From Apostichopus japonicus (taxonomy: Eukaryota > Echinodermata > Holothuroidea > Aspidochirotida > Stichopodidae), in contig NC_092580.1 of NCBI RefSeq assembly GCF_037975245.1, forward strand, positions 34,563,001 through 34,627,000: a stretch of DNA of 64,000 nt. The letters run 5' to 3'. A model generated the notes under the pieces. That model searched no databases and was not told where the DNA came from. It saw nothing but the letters and a program-made list of their open reading frames with translations. Shown here piece by piece: positions 1 to 17,399 of this stretch (positions are counted from its first letter, which is position 1; the number at the start of each line of letters is the position of its first letter). Made by a program: the position numbers and the translations under genes.

Positions 1-310
1 AATCATCATTAATTATTCTGAGTGGTTATACTTGTTACAGCTATGGTTCAACAATCATCGTTTAATATTGAGTGGAACACGGTATACACTCGGTACAAGC
101 TGTTTTAAAATCCTAAGTACAAAATCCTAAATATTATTAAGCCCATCTCCAATTGCAAACTTCTCTGTCAACCATCGCAGTCAACTCTCCTTCAATAAGT
201 TCATAAATATGTAAAACGAAGGTAAATTGCCATTCCACCGATTTCCTTTCTTCATTCAGCTCTTGACACAAGTTTTGATCCAACGTTCTACCGTTATGTA
301 TGTATGTTTG

Positions 311-390
<80 letters not shown>

Positions 391-1734
391 TCTAACTTGT
401 TCGTTTCGTAGCCAATGAGCATTAATCCTACTTACTATGACGAGTCCAATAAGTAGGACATCACTTAATGATGTGAATAGAAATAATGGAATAACTAAAT
501 ACGGTGCGTGTTAGCCTACTCACATTAATTATCTGTGTAATTCGTTTTTGGATGCACATCTTTACAACAATATCACATGCCCGTGAGGGCTAGATGATGT
601 AAAAAGATAAACATGTTTGACGAACGCACTGTGATCTTAAAAACATAATTAAATGATATGATATGATTCCAATGCCTATGTTTTGTATTTCAGGAGGAAT
701 TAAAAGCCACTAACATTCCTGTAATATGAAACGCAAAGGTTTTTTTTGTATACCAGAAGTTCCCGGTGAGTGTTCTGACGTTAATGCACAGATGTACATA
801 TCTCATTCATCTTACCGACTTAGTTTTCCGTCTACAGGTTAATATTTCAACGGTTGTCAAAACATTGAACCACCGTGTAAGCTTGCACTTTCCAATACAA
901 TTAAAAGTACTGTGTGCTTTGAAGTTAATTGTCCTGTATCAAAAAGATAATATACACGCACATGAAAGGTAGTATATACCTGTGATTTAAGAGGTTGTAA
1001 GAAACCAAACAACAACGCACGCCAACCGTATATATAGTTCGAACCCTATAGCCATTCCAAGTATTCCACATATTAAATAATCAACAATATTAGCAAGTCG
1101 AACTTTCACCCCTGTCAGTCTTTGGTATCTACACTCAGCTTGACATACCTGTCATGTCTTGAGTTCCTTGCATCCCCGGGGACCTATTCCTCGTTGTTTA
1201 GTGATGTCTTGAAATAGTTGCCTACGATATAGCTACTGTGGATGACCATAGATAATGACAACAGCTCGCTAACGAAATTCTGAGCAGCACTGCATACACA
1301 CAGCGTGTATCCAATCAACACAATCATGTTTCATAATGTTGTGCTTATTCCGAACCAAATTGTCATTAAATCATTACTTTTTGTTACAGATAGGTTGGGA
1401 AGGTTTATTTAAATAACCAACGACAAATTAATTTTACATGGAAAGGTAAAGTTATATTTTAGACATAATCTATTAGATTATATCTTGCTAAATGTGAAAA
1501 AATGGTAATCTAATTTTAAGAGGCAACTTATTTCAAAATGAATCCCCATAAAACTTCAGTTTAGTCAAGAGTGGTCTATAATAGCCTTCGACAGATTATG
1601 TTGGTGGCCATCTTTAGTTCGAATTATATAACTTGAGAGGAATGTATCAAACATAATGACAGTCAAGAAAGATTTCCTAACGATTATGATGTACGGTCTT
1701 ACATAAATAGACTCTCCATCACCGCAATCTACAT
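1..1734. other. intergenic, no gene recognised
   Basis: AT-rich DNA without a convincing reading frame, splice pattern or RNA gene. It contains one (TA)n tract, listed separately. Short open frames here are no longer than expected by chance. Confidence 0.6.
313..387. repeat. (TA)n microsatellite
   Basis: About 75 bases of uninterrupted TA dinucleotide follow a TATG-rich lead-in. The Tyr/Ile open frame through it is an artefact of the repeat. Confidence 0.97.
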
Positions 1735-2060
1735 GTTACTTTACCACATTTCTTATTTGTATGATTTGCAGTGTATGTTATTGCAAGTATTCTTCAATCT
1801 ATATGCTACTTTACCACATTTCTTATTTGTATGATTTGCAGTGTATGTTATTGAAAGTATTCTTCAATCTATATGTTACTTTACCACATTTCTTATATTT
1901 ATGATTGGCAGTGTATGTTATTGAAAGTATTCTTCAATCTATATGCTACTTTACCACATTTCTTATTTGTATGATTTGCAGTGTATGTTATTGAAAGTAT
2001 TCTTCAATCTATATGTTACTTTACCACATTTCTTATTTGTATGATTGGCAGTGTGTGTTA
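1735..2060. repeat. 70-bp minisatellite, left part
   Basis: About 4.5 copies of a 70-bp unit; the word GTGTATGTTA recurs at 1771, 1841, 1911 and 1981, with a GTGTGTGTTA variant at 2051. The unit also contains TTACCACATTTCTTAT. The same unit resumes after the LINE fragment, so the two parts were one array before the insertion. Confidence 0.95.
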
Positions 2061-2062
2061 TT

Positions 2063-2660
2063 TAGTACTTAAATCGTGTTGCTGCTGAACAAATCGTTCA
2101 TTCATTTATCACTTCTCGTCTGGATAATGGAAATGCCTTACTCTTTGGTTTACCACAATCTCAGCTCTCCCGACTTCAACGTCTTCAAAATACTGCAGCT
2201 AGAGTTGTAACTTTGTCAAAAAAATCGTCTTATATAACACCTATACTACGAGATCTACACTGGCTACCTATTTCTTATAGGATTATCTACAAAATTCTAC
2301 TCATTGTCTTTAAATCACTTAATAACATGGCTCCTATGTATGTTTCAGAATTACTCCAATTGTACTCTCCATCACGGAATCTTCGTTCAAGCAGCACGCT
2401 TAACCTCCAGGAACACAGGTCTAAACATTTGTGGGGTGACAGGTCTTTCAGGGTTGCCGCCCCACGCCTTTGGAACACTTTACCTTATGAACTGAAGTCA
2501 TGCACCAGTATTGCAGCTTTCAAGAAACACCTTAAAACTCACCTTTTGCGTGAAGCTTTCCAGTAGTTCTTTTTGACTTTTTTCCATGTTGCGCCTTGAG
2601 CACCCTGTAGGGTGGATATGTGCGCATTATAAATCTCTGTTATTATTATTATTATTTAAT
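2063..2660 (+). mobile_element. 5'-truncated CR1/L2-like LINE, end of reverse transcriptase ORF
   Basis: An open frame from about 2066 to the stop ending at 2566 encodes the C-terminal part of a non-LTR retrotransposon ORF2. Recognisable blocks, in order, are FITSRLD, QNTAARVV, ITPILRDLHWLPI, APRLWNTLP and FKKHLKTHL, the conserved tail that follows the reverse transcriptase domain in CR1, L2 and Rex-type elements. The 3' end is a TTATTATTATTATT tract, typical of CR1/L2 3' termini. The frame has no stops, so the copy is young, but catalytic reverse transcriptase motifs and the endonuclease are absent, so it is 5'-truncated and cannot move on its own. It sits inside the 70-bp minisatellite. Superfamily assignment is confident; the exact family is not. 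Confidence 0.88.
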
Positions 2661-3215
2661 ATATTCTTCAATCTATATGTTACTTACCACATTTCTTATA
2701 TTTATGATTGGCAGTGTATGTTATTTAAAGTATTCTTCAATCTATATGTTACTTACCACATTTCTTATATTTATGATTGGCAGTGTATGTTATTTAAAGT
2801 ATTCTTCAATCTATATGTTACTTTACCACATTTCTTATATTTATGATTGGCAGTGTATGTTATTTAAAGTATTCTTCAATCTATACGCTACTTGACCACA
2901 TTTCTTATATTTATGATTGGCAGTGTGTGTTATTTAAAGTATCCTTCAATCTATACGCTACTTGACCACATTTCTTATATTTATGATTGGCAGTGTATGT
3001 TATTTAAAGTATTCTTCAATCTATATGCTACTTTACCACATTTCTTATATTTATGATTGGCAGTGTATGTTATTGAAAGTATTCTTCAATCTATATGTTA
3101 CTTTACCACATTTCTTATTTGTATGATTTGCAGTGTATGTTATTTAAAGTTTTATTCCAATCTATATGTTACTTTAACACATTTATTATTTGTATGATTG
3201 GTCGTGTAAGCTATT
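2661..3215. repeat. 70-bp minisatellite, right part
   Basis: About eight more copies of the unit seen at 1735-2060, with GTGTATG words at 2713, 2782, 2852, 2922, 2992, 3063 and 3133. Spacing is 69-71 bp. The last copy decays near 3215. Confidence 0.95.
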
Positions 3216-5156
3216 CTTCCGATATACATGTTACTTCACGAAATGCAGCCAAAACAAATTTTAAGCTGAAGAACATTTTCCAAAAAAGAATTCGAAATCG
3301 ATATTAAATTTCAGCCGTCTGGCATCTTAAATCACCTTTTGGGATTTACAAAGTAACTCTTTTGATACACAACTCATTGCTTCAACGAATAGGGTCTAAA
3401 ATTATTAATGTCAAATCTGCGGAAGGAGTTAATATCACTCCAAGGGTTTCAGTAAATTTTACTCATGGTAGAACAGTATCCAACGGATTCATGTACATTT
3501 TTTTCACGTAGCCTTATTGTCTATAATCCTGATAAAAGACATTCTTACACAAATCAATAAGAAACACTATACTAAATAAAATTTGTAAACACACATGTCT
3601 GATAACTCGTGACTGGAAATGTGCAATTTATAGTTAAAAAAGAACAAATATTTAAAATCATATAATTAAAGTTGAATTAACGTAGGGTTTATAACCTTGA
3701 AATACGTTTACGAAAAGCGATCGACTTTAAAATGTGTAGACCTTTTGTGTAAAAGGCCATGTACATGTACCGCCGCGAATAATAATAATACCAAGTTAGA
3801 ATGAAAAAGACAACAGGGGCCATGTTTGTTTTATTCTTTGTCACAATTCAAACTGTAAACAGAACTTGAAATGCAACACATATAATGTAATGAAATTAAA
3901 AGTGTCATAAGATAGAATGAAAATTGTAAATAAAATTGTAAATAATAGTATCAAAATAAAAACAAAATATGTGTTTTTGTACGTAAAGCTTCTCATATCT
4001 CTTTTTTGTATTGTTATTTCACTTCAGTTTTATACACATCTTTGTGTTACAAATGATTTCCCCAAAATATTCTCTCTAAAACAAACATAAATCGTCAAGT
4101 TCCATTGCAAATTTTTCCTTCACGTTTGAAAATTTCCCCCTTGCAAATAAAAAAAACCCTACAAAATTAACACATATGTTTGGAGAGTGGATGTGTTTTA
4201 TCCTACGGCAAAAGACCTCTTTTCAATTAGCTAGACCACAAATTGAACATTGAGGCCAAATTCAGGGCGTAAAAACGAAGGTTTATGAATAATCTATATA
4301 CACTGATACTACAGTGTTCCCTTCTATTACGTATTTCGTTACACTATAATGCATTGATCACATTTTTACATTTGCAGAATCTTGTGCTTCCCCGATGCTT
4401 GTTTGGTTTATTTTTAACGTGACGCATGACAGATGGGGATTTCTGGGCTGATCAACTATGCCGATGAGCCATTTACAACCGATCTCAACAAATCAGGGAA
4501 TTAAAAGGCAATGTTTAAATGCTTCCCCAGCTCCTCCTTCCATCTACCCGAATCCATAATTCCCCTTCCCTTATACATACTTTATTAAAGAGAAAGCCAC
4601 GATAAAGAGTATTTATATTAAGTATACAGTAAAGATGAAATAAGTTCGTCGCTTTCTACATTTGTCTTCAGCGCCACTTTTGATGGGTTTGATGAAACAG
4701 CGCAGAGATGAAGTTCACGCTTTCACTATAAGTACACGCAAAAAAATACTAAAAATCCTGCTCAGGATAGATATCACTCGGAATAATAGTAAGTCATTCT
4801 GACGTTACCCGCACAGCGGGAACAACAGTCGTCACTCCCAAACGGCATAAAATACAATACCTCGACCCGCATTAGAACACAAACAACAATAAACATTTGA
4901 AAAAGTTATACGTAATATCACAAACGCCCCCCCCCCCACCAGCAGATTGAAATAACAACAAAGGCCGTAGATATTAGAAATACATTTACATCAACATATA
5001 GGTTTCCAGCTGTGACTCCTTCCATTTTCAAGATACCAAACCTGTTTATGATAGAAGAGCTCATGATCCAGCCAATTCACACAGAGATTACAGTAATTTC
5101 TGTAAATCTTAACGTTTTGTACCACAGTAAATGCTGTATTGTGATGACAAATCTGA
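3216..5156. other. intergenic, no gene recognised
   Basis: AT-rich sequence with no supported gene. It includes a short poly-C tract near 4926. No splice-consistent exons were seen on either strand. Confidence 0.6.
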
Positions 5157-5296
5157 TAAATCGGTAGCATGTGCTACTAGGTTTACAGTAAGAGCTGAAA
5201 ATATGTAATCCCAACAAATCCCAACAACTGGATTTGTTGGGATTACACAAATCCTCAGTTCTTACTGTAATCCTAGTAGCACATGCTACCGATTTA
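5157..5296. repeat. near-perfect inverted repeat (hairpin)
   Basis: The left arm (5157-5222) and right arm (5230-5296) are reverse complements over about 66 bases with a few mismatches and one small length difference, separated by a loop of about 7 bases. The outer words are TAAATCGGTAGCATGTGCTA and its complement; the inner words are AATCCCAACAAATCC and its complement. It could be a MITE-like element, a transcribed hairpin or a recent inverted duplication. Confidence 0.93.
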
Positions 5297-5827
5297 TAGC
5301 ACGATCCAGTTCTTACTGCGGTACTTAAGATTTACATTACTAACTGCATGTGTTCTCTTTGTGTTTCGGGTGCATGATCTAGTCCAATGATTAACTTCGT
5401 ATACATTAACAATTTGACGTTACATAATGACAAGTCTCTATTGCCATCATCCACACTAGCTAACCTATCTTCATGGTCGAAGTGCATGTAACGAGTTTGC
5501 GTAACAACAGCTTCTAGTTCAATTTCCTTGAAATATTGCAGAGGCCAGTAACCTCAATTCGTGTCATTTCTTGTTACCACCGGTCAACTTTAATTGTGTT
5601 ATTACCCTCCTACTGTACAATGTCCTTCTCATGTCTCTCCTCATTTACGTAGCAAAAGAATTAATGAGCTCTCGACATCAAAACGATGAGGTTCTTTAAA
5701 CGCGTGAGAATGTGGTTTGCCAATGAGCGGAAGCCTTCGTCGATTAAATCAATTTTGAGGTGAATGTGCTCAATGTGGTCCATATCAATATACATATCCG
5801 CCACAGGTTCAATTAGTCCTGATAGAC
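5297..5827. other. 3' flank of the GPCR gene
   Basis: No second gene is seen. This should include the 3' untranslated region of the minus-strand GPCR. I did not find a convincing minus-strand AATAAA signal close to the stop. Confidence 0.4.
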
Positions 5828-8116
5828 TTACAGAGCCGACGGTTGAGAGGCAAATAGACCTTTGGTTTTCTGTTTTGGAAAGTACCTCATAGATTTTGTG
5901 AAAGCCCTCTGAATCTTTAAATTAAATATAATAATTAAAATAGGATTACACAAGGAATGGGAATAACCTAAGTACACCGAGATGGTCATAAGCGATTTAT
6001 GAGCTGACTGTGGAGAAATGGAGTAAATAAGAACTTGAAGGAAGTATGGCGTCCAACACACAAACAAACACGACAGTGTAATCCCTAACTGCTTGGCGGC
6101 TTTCTCCTGCTGTTTAATCACATTTAAAGCTCGGCTGCTCTTCCCACTAATTGCTGAGAATGAATTCTGAAATGATTGTCTGACTCGAGTTGTGATATCC
6201 CCGATCGAGTTTCTGTGTTGGGTTGGCTCCATGCTTGTTAGAATAGCTGGATGGGAAAATCTTCGGGATCGGTCTGGAAAGTTATTTAGCACAGACTCGG
6301 TAGGTTTTTCTCTACCGTTCTCTAAGGAAACACGTCTTAGGGCAGAATCTCCCTTAGGTAGTGGAATATCGACACATGGAACACACTTATTGTTAAGAAT
6401 TTGATTAAGATCGTCCTTTAGATTTGATTTTGGCAAGAGATGAGATTTGACTTCCCCATTGCTCTCCTCTGAGATGGAGAAAGATGTAGACCGCTCGTTT
6501 TTATAACTCTTTACATCTGCTGATATATCCAGGCTATTGTCCTCACCTTGTAGGTCACTATCATGAATCAAACCCACACGTGTAAACATTTGACTGCAGC
6601 TAGGGCAAACAATACCTCCAAATTTTTTCATTTGTTCAACTTTTGCCATTCTCAGACGTCTAGGTTTTTCATTTGAACATATCTCAGACAGACACGGTGA
6701 TTGAATAGTAGTGTCTGGCGTACTACGTGAGTTAAGGACTTCCACGCAAGTATCATTTTTAGTCAATGGCCTGCATTGGCAGCTATTGATCCTCACGTCG
6801 CCTTCATTTTCAATCAAGTTGTATAATCTTTTTGTGTCATTGTTGAGTCCATTTGAAGGTTGACCAAAACCATTACACATTTTCTCATGTCTGTCGTCAC
6901 AATTCACAGGTTTCTTTGCGAGTATGTCTTCCCTTATTCCATTGATCCTTTGCTTTTCGTTAAAAAATCCAATGATTGGTTCTCTTCTACGAATATTGAT
7001 AAAGCCATCTGGAGGTTCCTTTGTCGGGCTATCATTATTCTCCTGGGTATCATCTTCTTCCTCAATACTATCATACCGCTTTAATTCTCCCCCAGACGCA
7101 TTATATAGTCTCTTGCGGCGTGGGAACAGTACTTTTAGCTGTCTTTCAGATTGCTCCCTCTTTAATGCTCTGTCATAAATACCTCGCAATCTTTCAAGTT
7201 CACTCTCTGTAATGAATGGTTGCGAAGTAATATGTTCGCTACCCCTTCTAGAGCTGGGGTTTTTGTTCGAGAAGACCGTGCTTGATATGCTGGTTCTACC
7301 AACACCAAGCTTTGATCTTTCACTAAGAGCTCGAAATATTTTGCCGTATATTGCACATAACACGAAAAATGGAATAAAGTAGATTAAGACGGCATTAGCA
7401 AACATCAACCAGGCACTCTGCTTGAATTCTACGAAGACGGTTTTTGAAGGAACTAGCAAGTTTTTAAAGCCTAAATTCCAAGTAATTGCTGGGGATATTA
7501 TCGTCACGATACCTATACCCCAGGTTGCTGCAATGTGCATAATAGTCTTTCTGCGGGATCTCTTACGAAGATACTTAAACGGTGCATTGATGGACCAAAA
7601 CCGATTCAAGTTAAAGAGTACATAATGCAAAATACTTTCCGATGTAAAATAAAAATCTGCCGTGACCCACATACCATGGGACCAATGTAAGGAGCCCCAA
7701 GGTGAATTCACAACACAGACATCATAAACATTTGGCAGAATTACCAAAAGACCAACAAGTAAATCTGACACAGCTAAACTGACAATATACAAGTTCCCGG
7801 TTGTTTGTAACGTTTTATTACTACGTATCAGATGCAATAACACAGCGTTTGAGAAAACTGTAAAAACGCTAAGAGTGACTATGAATGTTGATTTGATTGC
7901 GCATAGCGGAGACGATGAGTTATTTACCGCCGGAAGGTAAGCACAATCAATTCTAGTCGAGAATGTATCATTACAAGAACGAAATATATATTGCATATGG
8001 CCACTCTCGTTCCTCTCGCCTTCCATTAGAGATGTCCACTCTTTCCACAGACATCTATGTACAAAGTAAACATGATTAAGCTGCACTATCAGAAAATATA
8101 CACCGCACACGTCCAA
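5828..8116 (-). CDS. intronless rhodopsin-family GPCR, amine-receptor-like (H1/muscarinic-like)
   Basis: A 762-residue single-exon frame encodes a class A seven-helix receptor, a plasma-membrane protein expected to signal through G proteins. Landmarks: N90 in TM1, LAVSDLLVG with D118 in TM2, D154 at the position of the amine-binding Asp of TM3, NRF (171-173) in place of DRY, W199 in TM4, P249 in TM5, CWTPYF (687-692) in TM6 and NPILI (724-728) in place of NPxxY. The KAAKQLG stretch before TM6 and the LGYSHS stretch in TM7 resemble histamine H1 and muscarinic receptors. The loop between TM5 and TM6 is very long, about 400 residues (roughly 264-672). The usual TM3 cysteine is His147 and no Cys is seen in extracellular loop 2, so the conserved disulfide appears lost. 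Met31 (codon at 8026), just before the N-glycosylation sequons NES, NDT and NSS, is a likelier start than Met1. The ligand cannot be named from sequence. Confidence 0.9.
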   Translation of the reverse strand: MDVCGVYFLIVQLNHVYFVHRCLWKEWTSLMEGERNESGHMQYIFRSCNDTFSTRIDCAYLPAVNNSSSPLCAIKSTFIVTLSVFTVFSNAVLLHLIRSNKTLQTTGNLYIVSLAVSDLLVGLLVILPNVYDVCVVNSPWGSLHWSHGMWVTADFYFTSESILHYVLFNLNRFWSINAPFKYLRKRSRRKTIMHIAATWGIGIVTIISPAITWNLGFKNLLVPSKTVFVEFKQSAWLMFANAVLIYFIPFFVLCAIYGKIFRALSERSKLGVGRTSISSTVFSNKNPSSRRGSEHITSQPFITESELERLRGIYDRALKREQSERQLKVLFPRRKRLYNASGGELKRYDSIEEEDDTQENNDSPTKEPPDGFINIRRREPIIGFFNEKQRINGIREDILAKKPVNCDDRHEKMCNGFGQPSNGLNNDTKRLYNLIENEGDVRINSCQCRPLTKNDTCVEVLNSRSTPDTTIQSPCLSEICSNEKPRRLRMAKVEQMKKFGGIVCPSCSQMFTRVGLIHDSDLQGEDNSLDISADVKSYKNERSTSFSISEESNGEVKSHLLPKSNLKDDLNQILNNKCVPCVDIPLPKGDSALRRVSLENGREKPTESVLNNFPDRSRRFSHPAILTSMEPTQHRNSIGDITTRVRQSFQNSFSAISGKSSRALNVIKQQEKAAKQLGITLSCLFVCWTPYFLQVLIYSISPQSAHKSLMTISVYLGYSHSLCNPILIIIFNLKIQRAFTKSMRYFPKQKTKGLFASQPSAL

Positions 8117-13904
<5,788 letters not shown>

Positions 13905-14405
13905 TCACTCAACTGTCTTGTGTTTTCTATAACTGCTACTGTTGTTGTCTATAAGTGCCACTGTTGTTGTTTTCTATAACCGCTACTGTTTTTGTTGTTT
14001 ATAACTGCTATACTGTTGTTGTTTACAACTGCTACTACTGTTGTTTACAACTGCTACTATTGTTGTTTATAACTGATACTGTTGTTCTTTATAACTGCTA
14101 CTGTTGATGTTTATAACTGCTTCTGTCTGCATAACTGCTACTGTTGTCGTTTATAACTGCTATAGTGTTGTTCTTAATAACTGCTGCTGTTAATGTTTAT
14201 AGCTGCTACTGTTGATGTTTATAACTGCTACTGTCTGTATAACTGCTACTGTTGTCGTTTATAACTGCTATACTGTTGTTCTTTATAACTGCTGCTGTTA
14301 ATGTTTATAGCTGCTATTGTTGTTGCTTATAACTGCTACTGTTGTTGCTTATAACTGCTACTGTTGTTGTTGATAACTGCTACTGTTGTTGTCTATAACA
14401 GCAGC
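13905..14405. repeat. 22-bp class minisatellite (TATAACTGCTACTGTTGTTG)n
   Basis: About 22 diverged copies of a unit close to TTTATAACTGCTACTGTTGTTG. Unit length varies by a few bases and some copies carry GATG or CTGT variants. No coding role is seen. Confidence 0.93.
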
Positions 14406-15760
14406 TGCTGTTCAGATAACTACATCGGTAAGTTATGCTATTCCTAAAATTCAATGTGAAGTGAAAATCACTCTCACTTAAACATTTCATGGATTCAAAG
14501 ATTTTGTTTGATTTCTTTTAAGTGTCGACAGTCACTTTCGACAATATTGTGTCTTCTCTATGCAAAGTCACATCCCTAGTCAAGAGCTTACTCAATTAAG
14601 CAGATTTCAACAAGTGGCTTAAATATGTAAATATATTATATTGTATATTGTCTCCGCTGGAACTGAAATACACGATCTGGATCGGGTCGATTTATATTTG
14701 CACAACGCCTAATTCATAGCTTATCATGCATAATGTCAGTATGTTGATAAACGAAATGACTGTAGACAGGCATAATATATACAGACAGACACACATATTC
14801 ACACATAGGCAATAGATATATATATATAGGCTATAAGAAATATTATAATATGTATTTTAGGTAATTTTATGTTAATTAAGTTTTATCTAAATTCATTGCA
14901 TTTTCCATATATTTTACAGTCAAAGGACTGCATTTTAGTTCTAGATTTATCCTGAGATGCTGATACAAGAATATTGCAGAAAACGTGACGTATGTTATTC
15001 CATTGTGATGAAGAATTAAACTTACGATGTTAGGACAAAAAGAATGGCTGGTTTATTGTGTAATCCTTTGAACAATGCACAAAGCTCAACGTAACATCAT
15101 CTTCTATTAATATGTTTTGCATAGAGGTACCACCCTTCATATTCCCATGGTTTATGTCAGGTTCCAATATGGAAACTTTTACAGCCCATAGATGAAACCA
15201 CTATAAAACTAATAAGGTACATGTTTGAGAATCGTATGACACTGTAATATCAGAATCCACGAATGTTCCATTAAGAAACTACATTTATTATTGCGGTACA
15301 TTTCTGATGAAAAAATGAATATGGAACTTGGATCGTACACTTGCTTACAGTTTCAAAACTAAAACAGTAAGACTATATTTTGTGACGTAAACATCAGCCA
15401 AGGTTCCTCTATGGTCAGTTTGTTCTCTGTCACGAATTTTTCAAACACTGCTCACTTGACACGAATGATCTTCCTGACAGGCATGAAAAACTTCCAAGTA
15501 GTTTAAGTTACCTCACCATCTCGCATCCAACTCGGACTAATAATTTATTTTCGCTGAAAGTTTAGTGAAAACAAAGTTAATTGATGGCTTTCAGCCTTGA
15601 AATAGATACTGCTTTATTATTTATCACCGTTATCTGGTAGTTGACAACTCATGCCAGTTAATTTTTAATAATAAAATTTTACGCTTTAGTCTTGTCAGTT
15701 GTCAGCCAATTCATATTATGATAAGACACGTTTATTTCATCGTATTAAGATGAGTCACAC
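14406..15760. other. intergenic, no gene recognised
   Basis: AT-rich DNA without supported genes; one short TA stretch lies near 14815. Confidence 0.55.
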
Positions 15761-16085
15761 CCATGAGCAGTGGCGTAGGAAGGTACTTTTGAGTGGGGGG
15801 GGGGGCTGAAGTCTGATGGCCAGCCTGGGGGAGGGGTCTAAGGGGAGGGGGTGTCCCCCTCCCGTTTGGAATTTTTTGCATTTCCAGGTCGCCTCAGATG
15901 CAATTTGGTGCAATATAGCACACTTCAACACCCACTCCATTTTGTAAACTTCATTTTGTATTTTCACCTGGCCTTAGATGCAATTTGGTGCTCCAAATGA
16001 GATTTTTTTTCTCATTTGGAAATGAAAAAGGGGTACTAATTTAGAATCCGTACCATCCGATATCCGACAGGCTAAAAGAGGGCGC
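15761..16085 (+). mobile_element. GC-rich transposon-like end (left)
   Basis: Begins CATGAGCAGTGGCGTAGGAA, followed by a long G run and a G-rich block, then two copies of a GATGCAATTTGGTG word (from about 15897 and 15977). The start resembles, in inverted orientation, the segment ending near 17393, so this may be the left end of a non-autonomous DNA transposon or one of two separate repeat fragments. Confidence 0.5.
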
Positions 16086-16334
16086 TCTTTTTGATGGGGT
16101 GAGCGTTTTTAAATGGGGCTTGGATATTTTTGGGGGACTAAAAGAGTTTGGCGGTTTTCATGAACATAGTAAACTCGCTTCAGCGCTTATGTCCCTTCAT
16201 TGTACCCATTTCACATCCCCCATACCTTCAACCGTAGTTCTCTCTATTCTTTCTGTCTTCCTCAATCGTTTTCTCGGATGAGACCTACATATCTATGAAG
16301 AGAAGAGAAGAGAAGAGAATACATGATTAATAAC

Positions 16335-16432
16335 ATGAGTAACACAGCAGTAATCGAACCCAGGATGTTAGGATGCGAATTAATAATAGCGCATACTCCC
16401 TAACCAATCAGGCTGTGAGCCGGATGAAGATT
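16335..16432 (-). mobile_element. tRNA-derived SINE fragment
   Basis: Read on the minus strand, it has an A-box-like TGATTGGTTAGGG (16410-16398) and a B-box GGGTTCGATTA (16361-16351) about 49 bases apart, the layout of a pol III internal promoter. The cloverleaf is too degraded for a functional tRNA. A short AGAAG repeat lies just before it at about 16298. Confidence 0.5.
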
Positions 16433-16842
16433 TGGCGTTTGGAAGAAAAATAAAAACCTTAACTTTTCCTTTATTACCATATTTGAATATTCATTACCAT
16501 ATAACAAAAGCAAAATAATGAATATGCAAGCTGTTTAAAGACACACCTTAGTGTTAAATGTGTAGCCAAGTTCGTAACTAATAAAATGGGTTAAGTTCCA
16601 TGCCCTCTTGGAATCCAAGTTATAGTCGTTCAATAGCAAATACAACCAAGCCAATGAGATATGACAGACTCCACGAAGGAGAAGCTGACGACTTTAGCTT
16701 GGTAAATGTCCAAGGGAGTGTTTATGAAAGGCTACATGTAATAACAATTTGTCTTCACTACGTTCTTATTATCTTAATTCCAGCGAGATAATGTCACCCT
16801 AGATAGTTATTTCTGTTAATCCATAGCCAGCTTACTATTTCT

Positions 16843-17065
16843 CTCCTAGCCCTAGCCCTATTTCCTAACCCTATTTCCTAACCCTAACCCTATTTCCTAT
16901 TTTCTATTTAACTATTTCCTAACCCTATTTCCTAACCCTATTTCCTAACCCTATTCCCTACTTCCTAACCCTATTTCCTAACCCTATTTCCTATTTTCTA
17001 TTTAACTATTTCCTAACCCTATTTCCTAACCCTAACCCTATTTCCTAACCATATTTCCTAACCCT
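16843..17065. repeat. telomere-like interstitial repeat
   Basis: Tandem CCTAACCCTATTT units of about 13 bp with embedded CCCTAACCCTA, the complement of the TTAGGG telomere repeat. A larger segment containing TATTTCCTATTTTCTATTT recurs at 16891 and 16985, giving a second-order period of about 94 bp. Confidence 0.85.
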
Positions 17066-17279
17066 CTTCACGTACATCGATGGATTTAACCCTATACCGC
17101 TTTAACTCATTCAAGCGAATCATTCACGCGACGCACGTATTCACCGACTGTTATTCTATTGAACCAAGCCGGTGCGAGCACACACGTTCAGCCGGATTAT
17201 ACAGTTGTTCTTCGGTCGATTCGAAGTCAGCTTGCACATTCATATGGTACGGATTCTAAAGTCAGGCCGAAAAAGGGGT

Positions 17280-17395
17280 TTTCTGACTTGCGAACCGGGG
17301 GGGCGGAATGATACTTCCGCCCCTCCACATTTTTCACTGGGGGGGCTGGCGCCCCCCAGCCCCCCCCCGGTTCCTACGCCCTTGCCCATGAGTGA
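17280..17395 (-). mobile_element. GC-rich transposon-like end (right, inverted)
   Basis: Poly-G and poly-C blocks around a GGCTGGCGCCCCCCAGCC palindrome end with GGTTCCTACGCCCTTGCCCA. The reverse complement, TGGGCAAGGGCGTAGGAACC, resembles the left segment at 15761. It could close a 1.6-kb element or be an independent copy. Confidence 0.5.
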
Positions 17396-17399
17396 TTCC

